Shown piece after piece: positions 29,077 to 38,153 of a stretch of 64,000 bases of DNA. Location of the stretch: NCBI GenBank assembly GCA_963719975.1, contig CAVRED010000009.1, positions 248,001-312,000 of the forward strand. Reading direction: 5' to 3'. Below the pieces are notes generated by a model that saw only the letters and a program-made list of their open reading frames with translations, was not told the DNA's origin and did not search any database. This DNA comes from Poindextera sp963719975 (GTDB lineage Bacteria; Pseudomonadota; Alphaproteobacteria; Caulobacterales; Caulobacteraceae). How positions within the stretch are numbered: position 1 is the first letter of the stretch; each line of letters starts with the position of its first letter. The position numbers and the translations under genes are program-made.

Positions 29077-30300
29077 CTATCCAGACGGCGTCGACAGGCT
29101 CGCGTGGGACGCGCCCATCAGCGCTGCTATGCCCAGCTGGCGCGGCGACGCCAGACGGTAGATCATCACGGACTTGGTGACGCGCTTGGCCATGCGGATC
29201 GCCGCCGTCGACCATCCGTGAAATTCCGCATCTCCCACGAGGCCCTGGGGCGCCTGGAATGAGATGGCGTTCAATCCGGCGTCGCGCAGGTTTGAAAGGC
29301 CGCCGACCGGCTCCGCCTCCAATCGCCCGACGACAAACTTACAATGCGGCCTGACCAGAGAGGCTGCCGCCAGCAAGGCGGCCTGGGGAACCCCCTCAAT
29401 GCCGTCGATCTCGCAGATAACTGCCGCCCGTACGAAGGCTGTGGCTTTGCGGAACATGGCGACCAGGTCCGCCCGACCGAGTTGGTTGGAGAGGCTGACA
29501 AACGACACCGGAATGATGAGGCTCAACGGGCGCTGATCTTCGCAATCGGCGTCCAGGCAGTTGAGCCCATGGGCTGCGGTCGCGAGATCAATTTGAACAA
29601 TGTCTCGCCGCGAGAGGTCGCCGAGCTCGGGCGCTGTCAACGGCTCTCCGGTATCCGTGCCGATGACGCGACGCACGATGCGATTGCCGATCTGAGTGTA
29701 GTGCTTCAACTCGAACACTGGCTCTAGCCCGCAGGAGACGACGACGTTGCGTCCTTTGGAGGTCGCGAATGGCGTCCAGCGGTTGACGGTGCGCCCCGGC
29801 GTCGTCGCCTCGATGTCCTGAGCCCCTGCTTGATCGGCGCTCGCCGCGACGGCGACGGGATCGATCGGCCGCGCTTCTAAGCTGTCCCTGGTGATGAGCG
29901 TGACTTCACGGACGCGGAGGTCCCCAGGATACGCCTTACCCAGAAAATAAGTCAGGACCTCACTCAGGTATCGAAGGCATCGCGACTGAGCCGCGAACCT
30001 CTGTTCGTCCGGAAGGACGACGAGGAAATCTGTCTCGGAGACCTTCAGAAAGTGACCGCTCTCGCCAAGGTGCTTCTCGAGGACCCGCTCAGTGTAATCG
30101 TAGACCGGCTCGCGCCGTGTCGCCCAGCGGCTGCCAAGGCGCTCGGCAATGGCATCCAGGGAAATGAGGTTGATCTGTCCGGTCGCAAGCAGCGGCGAGT
30201 CCAAGTAGTGCTCGAGCGCCTCTGCGGCCCCGCGATCGAACCGGCGAACGGTGGCCGAGCCGGTCGAAGTCACGGACCGGCCTCCGGCAGAGACTGCCAT
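29077..30300 (-). CDS. Hypothetical protein, possible degenerate EAL-like domain
   Basis: 407 residues from the ATG at 30300, 18 bases after the stop of the hybrid kinase, so probably one operon. The N-terminal 170 residues form one unit (LLATGQINLISLDAIAERLG, FLKVSETDFLVVLP), a Pro/Thr linker follows, and the C-terminal half begins EPVFELKHYTQIGNRIVRRV and has SLIIPVSFVSL, VICEIDGIEGVPQAALLAAA and LRDAGLNAISF. The order of strands recalls an EAL phosphodiesterase, but the Glu-Ala-Leu motif and metal ligands are missing, so enzymatic activity is unlikely. The family occurs in related alphaproteobacteria; its role is unknown. Confidence 0.7.
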   Translation of the reverse strand: MAVSAGGRSVTSTGSATVRRFDRGAAEALEHYLDSPLLATGQINLISLDAIAERLGSRWATRREPVYDYTERVLEKHLGESGHFLKVSETDFLVVLPDEQRFAAQSRCLRYLSEVLTYFLGKAYPGDLRVREVTLITRDSLEARPIDPVAVAASADQAGAQDIEATTPGRTVNRWTPFATSKGRNVVVSCGLEPVFELKHYTQIGNRIVRRVIGTDTGEPLTAPELGDLSRRDIVQIDLATAAHGLNCLDADCEDQRPLSLIIPVSFVSLSNQLGRADLVAMFRKATAFVRAAVICEIDGIEGVPQAALLAAASLVRPHCKFVVGRLEAEPVGGLSNLRDAGLNAISFQAPQGLVGDAEFHGWSTAAIRMAKRVTKSVMIYRLASPRQLGIAALMGASHASLSTPSG

Positions 30301-30319
30301 AGCGGCGGAGGACGACGGG

Positions 30320-31849
30320 TCATGAGGCGGCCTTGATTTTGGCAAGCCGATCGTTGCCCCGCCGCGACGACGTCCACATTGCGACCTTGGCCAAGAGCTC
30401 CGCCGGCTGGATCGGCTTTTTGATGTAGTCGACCATACCTGCCGCGACGGCGGCGGCGGGCCGCTCTGAAAGCACGCTCGCGCTGAACGCCAGGATTGGC
30501 GTGTCCCTGTTGGCATTGGCCGTGGCGCGTATGGCGCGGGCGGCAGTGAACCCGTCCATGCCCGGCATCTGCAGGTCCATCAGGATGAGATCGAATTCCG
30601 ATTGCTGAGCCGCCCGGACCGCCTCGGCGCCGTCAGCCGCCTCCTCGACGCTGTGACCAAAGGGGGTCAGCATGACGCGGACAAGCTCGCGGTTCGCCGC
30701 GACGTCGTCGACGACAAGGATATGGGCCGGGAGCACGCGAAGCTCCTCGCCGCCGGCAGCGTCCTCATCAATTGGCGTTGCAGTCCTTGCAGGCGCGACA
30801 AACCAGAAGGTCGAGCCGCTGCCGGTCTCGCTCATGACCCCGATCTCTCCGCCCATGAGTTCGAGCAAGCGCCTGCAGATGACGAGGCCCAACCCGGCCC
30901 CGCCGTGGCGACGATTGATGGATTCATCGGCCTGACTTATGCGCTGAAACAGCCGGCCGCGGAGATGAGCAGCGATGCCCGGGCCAGTGTCGGAGACGGT
31001 TACCCTGAGGCGACCCGCATGACGCTCGTAGCCCGCCGACACCGAGACGGAGCCGGCGTCCGTAAACTTGATCGCGTTGCCGATCAGGTTCGTTAGCACC
31101 TGACGAAGGCGGGCGCGGTCTGCCTCGACGGCCGCCGGCAGGTCCGGCGCGAGGTCGCAGGTCAGAGCCAGACCGCGCTCCGCCGCCTCCGCCTCGAACA
31201 GGCTCACTGTCGTGCAGACGTACTCGGCGGGATCGAACACCGTCGGATCAAGCGGGATCAGACCGGCCTCCAGCCTGGCGAAGTCCAACAGATCGTTGAC
31301 GAGCGAGAGCAGAAGCTGCCCCGCGGCCGCGACGCGCTGGACGTGCGGCCGCGCGGCCGCCGGCAGGCCGTCCACATATTGCAGAACGTCGGCGAAGCCG
31401 ATGATGGCGGTGAGTGGCGTGCGGATCTCGTGGCTGATGTTGGCGAGGAAGTCGCTCTTCGCCCGGTCGGCGGCCTCCGCCGCCTCCTTCCCCGCGATCA
31501 GCGCGCGCTCCGCCGCCTTCAGTTCGTCGATGATCTGCGCAACGGCGATGAAACCTAGGACCTCGCCGTCGACGCCGCGAACGGCCTCGAGCACCAGGCG
31601 GTGCCACGATGATCCGCCAGCGCGTGTCGGGAGAGGAACCTCGACGGTGACCATCTCTTGCGTCTCGAGGTGAGCGCGCCATGCCTCAAGAATCGATGCG
31701 CGGATCGGCTCCGGCAGCCAGTTGACGACATCTTCGAACGCGCGCGTCGTCGGGACGACGACGCCCAGCGGATGCGGCCGGTCGAACGCGGCTTGGCCAT
31801 GGCGGAAGTCGACCTCGAGGAAAAACACTTTGGCCAGGTCCAGGGCCAT
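30320..31849 (-). CDS. Hybrid sensor histidine kinase/response regulator
   Basis: 509 residues with no membrane segment. In order: a PAS-like region (about 20-115), coiled linker, HisKA domain with SDFLANISHEIRTPLTAIIG, ATPase domain with NLIGNAIKFTDAG, DTGPGIA and GAGLGLVICRRL, and a C-terminal receiver with VVDDVAANRELV, the phospho-acceptor LMDLQMPGMDG and YIKKPIQP. It would be a soluble kinase with an internal phosphorelay. The N-terminus may be longer: a frame at 31890-32090 (ending IVAAGVVIRDLGRT) could join after one frameshift near 31905. Partner and signal are unknown; the downstream gene is probably co-transcribed. Confidence 0.9.
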   Translation of the reverse strand: MALDLAKVFFLEVDFRHGQAAFDRPHPLGVVVPTTRAFEDVVNWLPEPIRASILEAWRAHLETQEMVTVEVPLPTRAGGSSWHRLVLEAVRGVDGEVLGFIAVAQIIDELKAAERALIAGKEAAEAADRAKSDFLANISHEIRTPLTAIIGFADVLQYVDGLPAAARPHVQRVAAAGQLLLSLVNDLLDFARLEAGLIPLDPTVFDPAEYVCTTVSLFEAEAAERGLALTCDLAPDLPAAVEADRARLRQVLTNLIGNAIKFTDAGSVSVSAGYERHAGRLRVTVSDTGPGIAAHLRGRLFQRISQADESINRRHGGAGLGLVICRRLLELMGGEIGVMSETGSGSTFWFVAPARTATPIDEDAAGGEELRVLPAHILVVDDVAANRELVRVMLTPFGHSVEEAADGAEAVRAAQQSEFDLILMDLQMPGMDGFTAARAIRATANANRDTPILAFSASVLSERPAAAVAAGMVDYIKKPIQPAELLAKVAMWTSSRRGNDRLAKIKAAS

Positions 31850-32293
31850 CCGAGTTCGCCGCTCGCGACCCTCAAGACTGAGCTGGGGACTACGTTCGAC
31901 CGAGATCGCGGATCACGACTCCGGCGGCGACGATCGCCGCCGAGCCGTTGTCATGGTCGATTGGAGAGCGCGGCGCCGACGCCGGCGCGAAGTGGGCTAG
32001 CAGCCGCGCCATCGATTCGCCAAGGCGCACAGTCGCCGGGCCGGCGCCTGGGGGCTTGGTCGGCCGGCCCTGCACTCCACCCTCGGACAAGCCCGATCAC
32101 CTCGCAGCCCGCGTAAGGCTCGTCACAATCCGGTTATTCGAGGTCTCGTTAAAGGTGCATTCCGGCCAATAATCTATCCGAACTGGCCGATCGGCTATTC
32201 GAGCCAGCGACTGCGGCCCGGGGGCGACGCGACCCCTGAATTGGGCGGAAACGGCTCGGCGTGCTATGGCCGTTCACCCAGGGGGAACACGTG
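31850..32293. other. Spacer with a possible N-terminal extension of the hybrid kinase
   Basis: A 66-codon minus-strand frame at 31890-32090 may be the true start of the kinase. The rest, 32091-32293, should contain the divergent promoters of the kinase and the AraC regulator; no clear operator was found. Confidence 0.5.
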
Positions 32294-33346
32294 ATGATCT
32301 CTCCGGGTCCGGACGACAAGATTTATCCTGTCGCCAAGCTTGCCGCAATTCTCGACGTCCTCGCCGATGAGGGCGTCGCCGTCGAACAAGCTTTGTCAGG
32401 CACGGGAATCCCCGCGGCCGCGCTCAACTCGCCGGAAGCGCGCGTCTCGCTAAACCAGTTCGGCGCCTGCTACAAAAATGCAGTGCGCCTCTCGCCCGAT
32501 CCGCACTTCGCTTTCCATGCTGGCTTGCGCATCCATCTCTCGACCTACGGGATGTATGGCTTTGCGATGCTCAGCAGCACCAGTTTCCGGCAAACGGTTC
32601 GGTTTTCGGTCCGGTATCACCACTTGACGACGCCGCTCGCAGAGATCGCCTTTGAGGAGACAGGCTCGGATGCGATCTACTCGATCCAGCCCGCGCCCTA
32701 TCCCTCGGTCGACGCCGAGCTCTATCGCCATATCGTCGAGCTGGATTGGGCGACGGTAACCTCGCTCGGGCGGGATCTTTTCGGCCCAGCCTTCATGCCC
32801 CGAGAGGTGCACGCAACGTTCGCCCAACCGACCGACGTTGCGGACTATGCCGCGGTGATTGGCTGCCCCGTCCTGTTCGGTCAGGCCGAGAATCGCTTTG
32901 TCTTCGACGCCCGGTGGCTGGATCAGCCGGCCTCGCTCGGGAACCGCGTCATCTACGCGATGCTGGTCAAGATGTGCGACGATCTCTTGGCCGAGCTCGA
33001 GCTCGAAGCCGGATGGGCCGGCAAGGTCCGCGAGCGCGTCATGACCCGCCTGCCGGAGCCTGCGAGCTTTGAGGAAATCGCGAAAGACCTGAAGGTGAGC
33101 TCGCGGTCTTTGCGACGCCGATTGGGCGAGGAGAACACCTCTTACCGCAAGCTCGCCGACGAAGTGCGTGCCGAGATGGCGATCAAGTACCTTCGCGAGA
33201 CCGATCTGAGCTTAGACGAGGTCGCCGCGGCGCTGGGGTTCAACGAGGTCGCGAACTTTCGCCACGCCTTCAGCCGCTGGACGAAGGCCACGCCGGGCAA
33301 GTTCATGAACATCCACCGGCCGCATGCGACGGCCGAGGACTCGTAG
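32294..33346 (+). CDS. AraC family transcriptional regulator (OruR/Arabinose_bd type)
   Basis: 350 residues from the ATG at 32294. The N-terminal 200 residues match the Arabinose_bd-like effector domain of the GbdR/OruR class (VNEALSG-like VEQALSGTGIPAAAL, LRIHLSTYGMYGFAMLSS). The C-terminal pair of helix-turn-helix motifs reads FEEIAKDLKVSSRSLRRRLG and LSLDEVAAALGFNEVANFRHAFSRW, ending TKATPGKF. Such regulators usually control neighbouring lipid or amino acid catabolism genes, but the adjacent downstream sequence is only a gene remnant, so its target may have been lost. Confidence 0.9.
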   Translation: MISPGPDDKIYPVAKLAAILDVLADEGVAVEQALSGTGIPAAALNSPEARVSLNQFGACYKNAVRLSPDPHFAFHAGLRIHLSTYGMYGFAMLSSTSFRQTVRFSVRYHHLTTPLAEIAFEETGSDAIYSIQPAPYPSVDAELYRHIVELDWATVTSLGRDLFGPAFMPREVHATFAQPTDVADYAAVIGCPVLFGQAENRFVFDARWLDQPASLGNRVIYAMLVKMCDDLLAELELEAGWAGKVRERVMTRLPEPASFEEIAKDLKVSSRSLRRRLGEENTSYRKLADEVRAEMAIKYLRETDLSLDEVAAALGFNEVANFRHAFSRWTKATPGKFMNIHRPHATAEDS

Positions 33347-33619
33347 CTACGCATCCACTGCGCGTGGCGTCCTGGCGAAGGGAAGTATGACTTCCACCTG
33401 AAGGCCTGGATCATGGACCTCCGCGACAAGCAGCCCTACGGCGTCCCGTTCCGCTGCCTGTACTCGGCCAGCGTCGAAAACCTCCTCATGGCGGGCAAGC
33501 ACATCAGCGTGACCCACGTGGCCAGTTCTTCGGTGAAGTTTATGGGCATCGGACTCGTCGGCAAGCTTAGCGGCCATGAGCATGACGCGTCTGGCCGGTT
33601 CGTTGCGACTGCGGTCTGA
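33347..33619 (+). pseudogene. C-terminal remnant of an FAD-dependent oxidoreductase
   Basis: The plus strand encodes a fragment that includes KQPYGVPFRCLYSASVENLL and AGKHISVTHVASSSVKFMG. These match the FAD-closing region near the C-terminus of large FAD-dependent oxidoreductases of the kind found intact at 54384. The catalytic and Rossmann parts are absent and the tail after Gly-Ile-Gly diverges. It begins immediately after the AraC gene and ends near the copy A repeat. It has no function as read. Confidence 0.65.
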
Positions 33620-33670
33620 GGCTGTCGGGGGCGCGCTCGCGGACGTCCGCTAGCCCCCCGCGTCCAAGAC

Positions 33671-33786
33671 ACGTTTGACCCGGCCAGGAGCCGACTCGAG
33701 CAACCGGAAGACGCTGCTGCTTGATCACGCCCGGCAACGGTACGGCGCTCCAGTGCGGATGTCCGCTGCCCGGCCGGTCGCTGATG
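33671..33786 (+). repeat. 115-base dispersed repeat, copy A
   Basis: Begins ACGTTTGACCCGGCCAGGAG and ends in GCGCTCCAGTGCGGATGTCC-GCT. A second copy in the same orientation lies at 36214-36331 with scattered differences. Confidence 0.85.
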
Positions 33787-33872
33787 TCCGCCAACGAGCC
33801 AAAGCAGAAAACGGCCCAACCTTTTGCGGCAGATCAAGGCTGGCGCTGGGCAACGCCCGCACCTGTACGATC

Positions 33873-34232
33873 ATGGATGCGAAGCCAATTGCGGCGATAC
33901 TCGGTCCAACCCTTGTGGCTGTGACCGTGAGCGAGTTGCTGAACTTTCGGATCTGGTCGTCGGTCGCCGCGCCGGTGGTCTACCTCAATGGCGCACTTCT
34001 ATTCGTTGGCGGACTGGTGATTGTACGTAGCCACAATGTATGGCGCCTTGGCTGGCCTCTGCTCATCACCCTGTCGGGCTGGGCGCTGCTCGCTGCCGGC
34101 CTCTTCAGGCTGTTCCTCCCTGAGGCACGCCAGGCGTCGTGGAACCCGACAACCGTGGCCGCGGTGCTGGCGCTGACGCTGCTGGGCCTGGTTCTTACCG
34201 GTTTCGGTTACCTTGGCGCTGAGCGCCGCTAG
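33873..34232 (+). CDS. Small multi-pass membrane protein
   Basis: 119 residues from the ATG at 33873 with four hydrophobic segments (ILGPTLVAVTVSELL, APVVYLNGALLFVGGLVIV, PLLITLSGWALLAAGLFRLF, VAAVLALTLLGLVLTGFGYL). No family is recognised with certainty. The 115-base repeat ends 87 bases upstream and may form part of its promoter region. Confidence 0.7.
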   Translation: MDAKPIAAILGPTLVAVTVSELLNFRIWSSVAAPVVYLNGALLFVGGLVIVRSHNVWRLGWPLLITLSGWALLAAGLFRLFLPEARQASWNPTTVAAVLALTLLGLVLTGFGYLGAERR

Positions 34233-34383
34233 GCCCCTCGCCCTCTCGCAGCGGGATGCTCCTGAGCTCCTTCTCGAACGCTTCGCCGAAGGCCCGGGGG
34301 AAGGCCCCGCGCACCATGGGCCAGATCGCCCGATACACCGGCGCCGACCCGAAGCGGTCATCCGCCCGGTTCGCTCCCGACGG

Positions 34384-35016
34384 TCAACGCGCCAGCACGA
34401 CGTGGGTCGCCAACTCCGTTGGGACCGTCTCCGTCACCCGATAGCCAAGGCCGGGCAGGTCAATGCCTGCGAACAGGGTTTCACCACGGCCTAGAACGAC
34501 GGGCGACAGCGCCAGTTGCAACTCGTCGATCGCTCCTGCGAGCAGGTACTGGCGGACGGTCGAAACCCCGCCGCCGATCTTCACGTCCAGGTCGCCCGCG
34601 GCGGCCTTGGCCTGGGCGAGCGCCGCCTCGATCCCGTCGGTGACGAAATGGAAGGTCGTCCCGCCCTCCATCACGATTGGCGCCCGGGCGTGGTGGGTGA
34701 GGATGAAGGTGGGCGCGTGATACGGGGGATTGTCGCCCCACCAGCCCTTCCACGCGTCGTCCGGCCACTCGCCGCGGATCGGGCCGAACATATTGCGGCC
34801 GAGGATGAAGGCGCCGAAGCCTTCAGCGGAGGCGCGGGCGAAGCGGTCGTCAGTCCCGCCGTCTTCCCCGATCATCGATCGAAAGGTCCGTGTCGGGTAG
34901 AACCAATTCATCAACTCCTCGCCCCGCTTGCCGAGCGGATGATCCAGGCTCTGGTCCGCGCCGGCCCCAAAACCGTCGATGGACACCCCAAAACCCATTA
35001 CGCGCACCTTGCCCAT
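34384..35016 (-). CDS. Dihydrofolate reductase family (RibD C-terminal type) protein
   Basis: 210 residues from an ATG at 35016 preceded by GGAGG. The fold is that of the RibD C-terminal/DHFR-like reductases: VRVMGFGVSIDGFGAGADQS at the start, AFILGRNMFGPIRGEW, VTDGIEAALAQAKAAAG, then IGGGVSTVRQYLLAGAIDEL and SPVVLGRGETLFAGIDLP. Members reduce pteridine-like substrates with NADPH, but most are uncharacterised. It is not near a riboflavin cluster, so it is unlikely to be the riboflavin enzyme. Confidence 0.87.
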   Translation of the reverse strand: MGKVRVMGFGVSIDGFGAGADQSLDHPLGKRGEELMNWFYPTRTFRSMIGEDGGTDDRFARASAEGFGAFILGRNMFGPIRGEWPDDAWKGWWGDNPPYHAPTFILTHHARAPIVMEGGTTFHFVTDGIEAALAQAKAAAGDLDVKIGGGVSTVRQYLLAGAIDELQLALSPVVLGRGETLFAGIDLPGLGYRVTETVPTELATHVVLAR

Positions 35017-35228
35017 GTGGGGCCTCCGTTTTTGGATGACGTCGGAGTGGGCCTGGTGAGGCGGGATCTCGTCGTCGCACCAGACACCATTGCCCAATGT
35101 CCCTAAGCGGACAACGGCCTCAGACGATGAAGACCCGGTCGGCCGCCACACCGTCATGCGGTCGCTGTCACGACGAGAAAGGCGGTGTCCGATTCCGACC
35201 CCAAGCGAACGGATCGCCGGACCGTAAA

Positions 35229-35900
35229 CTACCAGAGAAGGGGCGCGAGCCGGTGGCGCACGCGGCCGCGATAGTCGACGTAGCCCGTGAGGTTGGCTGC
35301 CAGGAACGTCTCCTCACGCAGCAGCCGCCACACGATGACCGGCAGAAGCAGGGCGGCCGGGACAAGTCCCCACCACGAACCGAGCGCCAGCGGTATTCCG
35401 GCGATCATGACAAGCGCCCCGGCGTACATGGGATGGCGGACGACGGCATAGGGACCGCTTGAGACCACGTGCTGGCCCTCGGCGATCTCGATCGTGCCGG
35501 CGGTGAACGTGTTCTCGCGAAAGGTGAGGAAAACGATCAGGAAGCCGAGAGCGATCATCCCGTCGCCAGCCAGCGAAACGGCAAGGGGCACGTCGGACCA
35601 ACCGAAGCGATTGTCGAGCCCCGGCACGGCGAAGATGGCGAGGAAGACGAGCCCCGCCAGCGCCTGGACAACGTTCTGCATCGCATCGGACTCCGCGCCC
35701 GGCCCCGCCTTCACTCGCCGCTCCAGCAGGGCCTTGTCTCGGAACCAAAGCCAGACGCTGATGGCCCCGGCGCATCCGAAGAACACCGCCAGCATCACCC
35801 ACGCGCGCCCGACGTGCAGCGTCCCTGCCGAACCGAAGAGCACGACGGCGACGACCGCGAACAGGAAGATGAATCCGGCAAAGGCGCGCGCCAACAGCAT
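35229..35900 (-). CDS. Isoprenylcysteine carboxyl methyltransferase-like membrane protein
   Basis: 223 residues from the ATG at 35900. There are five or six membrane helices, and the C-terminal part carries the ICMT/PEMT cofactor motif GPYAVVRHPMYAGAL followed by REETFLAANLTGYVDYRGRVRHRL-type residues. Family members methylate lipids or small substrates in the membrane with SAM. Substrate unknown. A GTCCGC repeat copy lies 71 bases upstream. Confidence 0.85.
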   Translation of the reverse strand: MLLARAFAGFIFLFAVVAVVLFGSAGTLHVGRAWVMLAVFFGCAGAISVWLWFRDKALLERRVKAGPGAESDAMQNVVQALAGLVFLAIFAVPGLDNRFGWSDVPLAVSLAGDGMIALGFLIVFLTFRENTFTAGTIEIAEGQHVVSSGPYAVVRHPMYAGALVMIAGIPLALGSWWGLVPAALLLPVIVWRLLREETFLAANLTGYVDYRGRVRHRLAPLLW

Positions 35901-35970
35901 GCCAGCATAGTCACGCTTTGGACCGCGAAGTCCAAGGTCCGCGAACGTCCGCCTTCGGGCGCCCGCTGCG

Positions 35971-35996
35971 TGTCCGCTTTCGACCCAGAGCGGACA
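35971..35996. repeat. GTCCGC palindromic repeat, copy 2
   Basis: TGTCCGCTTTCGACCCAGAG followed by CGGACA. Flanked by a partial GTCCGCCTTCGG at 35948. A degenerate copy also lies near 35192-35218. Confidence 0.85.
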
Positions 35997-36024
35997 ATCC
36001 CGGACGAGCCCCGGCCGGCGGTCC

Positions 36025-36213
36025 CTACGGCTGCTGAAACGAGTGGATCGGCCGGATCTCGATCGTCCAGCCGAACGCGGCGCCGTCCGCCACCTGGGGA
36101 GTTGGGTGCTTGGACGCGACGGCGATGGCGTCGTCCATGTCACGCGCCTCGATGATGGTGGCGCTGCCTATCAGCAGGCCGCCGTCGGCGACACGGCCAT
36201 CGGCGACATCGAA
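36025..36213 (-). pseudogene. C-terminal remnant of a YCII-family protein
   Basis: The minus strand encodes GRVADGGLLIGSATIIEARD and MDDAIAVASKHPTPQ, ending Ile-Glu-Ile-Arg-Pro-Ile-His. This is the C-terminal half of a YCII (YciI-like) domain. The N-terminal half is missing and is replaced exactly by the 115-base repeat copy B, so the gene appears cut by that element or by recombination at it. Confidence 0.65.
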
Positions 36214-36331
36214 TGACGTTTGACCCGGCCAGGAGCCGAACTCGAGCAAACGGAAGACGCTGCTGCCTGACCACGCCCAGCAGGGGTACGGCGCTCCAGT
36301 GCGGATGTCCGCTTCCAGGCCCGTCGCTGAC
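36214..36331 (+). repeat. 115-base dispersed repeat, copy B
   Basis: GACGTTTGACCCGGCCAGGA start, then CGGAAGACGCTGCTGCCTGA and TACGGCGCTCCAGTGCGGAT as in copy A at 33671. It abuts the YCII remnant and ends about 37 bases from the TPR gene. Confidence 0.85.
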
Positions 36332-36367
36332 GAATGGCTCGCCGGTCCGTAGCGCTGCGCGCCGGGT

Positions 36368-37873
36368 TCAGACCCCACGCCTCAGCTGCCGTGAGGCGGA
36401 GATTGCGCCGAGCTCAGCGCCCCGCCGGCCGGGCGCCTGCCGCAACGCCGCGCGGAACTCCTGCAGAGCTGCCGCAGGTTGATGCAGCTGCAGCAGCAGC
36501 GTGCCGAGTTGCTCGCGCGCGGGAACGATCGGGCCCGGTGTTACCGGCAGCTTCTCGAGTGCATCCTCCTCGTCCGCCGCGGCGCGCAGGTCTGAGACCG
36601 CCGGCCCCGACTGGCCCAGCGCCGCCAGACGCCAGCCCTGCGCCTCCTTCAGCAAGACATCGGCCTGTGTCGCCCAGTAGGCGTCGCTTGAAGACCGTAG
36701 CGTGGCGGCGCACGCTGCGAGTGCTTCGATGTCGCTGTCGGCGGAACTCGGAGCCGCGGCGCGCGCATGGCCGAGCGCTCGCGCCCAGTAGATGATCGCC
36801 GCCACCTTGGTCGGTGAGCCCGGCAGCGGCGTCAGCCGCGCGGCGGCGTCCCAGTCACCGCTCTCGACTGCGAGACGCACGGGCATCGCGTTGGCCGCGT
36901 AACTCACCTTGAACTGGCCGGTGGGCAGGGCAGTCATCGTCTCGACGTCGGCGACGACCCTTCTCGCCTCATCGTAGCGTCCGAGTTGCAGGAGCGCATA
37001 GGTCAGGTAGTCCATCGCATGCAGCTCCTCGCCGATGTCGCCCTGCGCGTGGGCTGCGGTCCGCGCGGCCTGGTTGGAGGCGACCGATTCCCGCCAAAGT
37101 CCCAGGCGTGTGAAGATGTGCGCCGGCATGTGCAGGGCGTGCGGCGCCGAAGGAGCGATCTTGGAATAGGCGCGTGCGGCGGCGAGCCCCCGCGGGGCCA
37201 GTTCAGGGCTGTCGTAGGCGTGGATCAGGTAGTGCGGAACGCCCGGATGATGCGGCAGACGCCGCCACATCGGCTCCAGGATGGCCGCGGCGCGCAAGTC
37301 GTCGGCATGGGTCTTGTCCGCCGGCGAGGCGGTGGCGATCAGTGAAAGGGCAAAGAAGATCTGGGCTTCATCGTCCCGTGGGTTGCTTCGGGCGACCTGC
37401 GACATCGCCTGCGAATAACGCTGCGCGCGAACTGCGGGCGCGGTGTGCTCCCAGTCGAGGTAGTACTGCTGTAAGGCGGCGATGTACTGGCGCTCGCGCG
37501 ACGACACGTCGCCTATCGCAGCGGCTCTGCGCAGCGCGTCAGCGCCCGCGCGCTCCTCGTCGTCCGAATCGACCTGTGGCTCCCAGAGTTCGTGATAGTG
37601 GGTCATCGCCACGCCCCAGAGCGCAATGGCGCAGTGTGGGTCTTGCTCGATGATCTGGCTGAACGCCGCGCGCGCCTGGACGTAGACGAACGAGTGCAGG
37701 AGCGCCACGGCGCGGTTGAAGCTCGCTGTGACCTCCGGGTCGCACGTGGTGGCGAATGCGACACTTCCGAGCTTCTCGGGCGCGCGGGCCTGGCCGTCCG
37801 CTTCGGCGGCAAGAGTCCGCCCTGCGGTCAGCATCGCCAACGCAAGAAGAACGCCCCATCGCTTCATCTGCAT
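36368..37873 (-). CDS. Exported TPR-repeat protein
   Basis: 501 residues with a signal peptide (MKRWGVLLALAMLTAGRTLA, cut after the Ala-Ala-Glu region). The body is helical repeats of TPR type: FNRAVALLHSFVYVQARAAF, MTHYHELWEP, SKIAPSAPHALHMPAHIFTRLGLW, AMDYLTYALLQLGRYDEARR and a last pair near LGTLLLQLHQPAAALQEFRAAL. Such proteins act as periplasmic scaffolds; a specific role cannot be named. Starts at 37873 and 37867 are both in the signal region. Its promoter and first 30 codons are duplicated at 40641-40884. Confidence 0.85.
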   Translation of the reverse strand: MQMKRWGVLLALAMLTAGRTLAAEADGQARAPEKLGSVAFATTCDPEVTASFNRAVALLHSFVYVQARAAFSQIIEQDPHCAIALWGVAMTHYHELWEPQVDSDDEERAGADALRRAAAIGDVSSRERQYIAALQQYYLDWEHTAPAVRAQRYSQAMSQVARSNPRDDEAQIFFALSLIATASPADKTHADDLRAAAILEPMWRRLPHHPGVPHYLIHAYDSPELAPRGLAAARAYSKIAPSAPHALHMPAHIFTRLGLWRESVASNQAARTAAHAQGDIGEELHAMDYLTYALLQLGRYDEARRVVADVETMTALPTGQFKVSYAANAMPVRLAVESGDWDAAARLTPLPGSPTKVAAIIYWARALGHARAAAPSSADSDIEALAACAATLRSSSDAYWATQADVLLKEAQGWRLAALGQSGPAVSDLRAAADEEDALEKLPVTPGPIVPAREQLGTLLLQLHQPAAALQEFRAALRQAPGRRGAELGAISASRQLRRGV

Positions 37874-38027
37874 CTGTCGCCCCCATGCGCGTGGTGCGCG
37901 CTGCGACTTGATACGCGCCGCGTCGACAAGGCAACGAACGACGAACGGCTGAAGGTCCGGCCCGCGTCAGGTCGGAGCAAGAGCGGCGATCGTTTTCGCC
38001 CTTAGCGGACCTTCAGATCGGCTGCTT
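37785..38027 (-). repeat. 243-base duplication, copy 1 (promoter and signal-peptide region of the TPR gene)
   Basis: Covers about the first 30 codons of the TPR gene and about 154 bases upstream. Copy 2 at 40641-40884 is in the same orientation and differs at about 13 positions by my count. Confidence 0.9.
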
Positions 38028-38153
38028 GTCGGCACTCACGGCCGATGTCCGCTTTTTGAGCAGGGACCCGTCGTCTGCTATCGACCCACAGTTGCCGTTT
38101 GCGGCTGAGCGGGAGTTGTACGCCGCGAGTGCCGACGAGGCAGCCAGCGGGGA

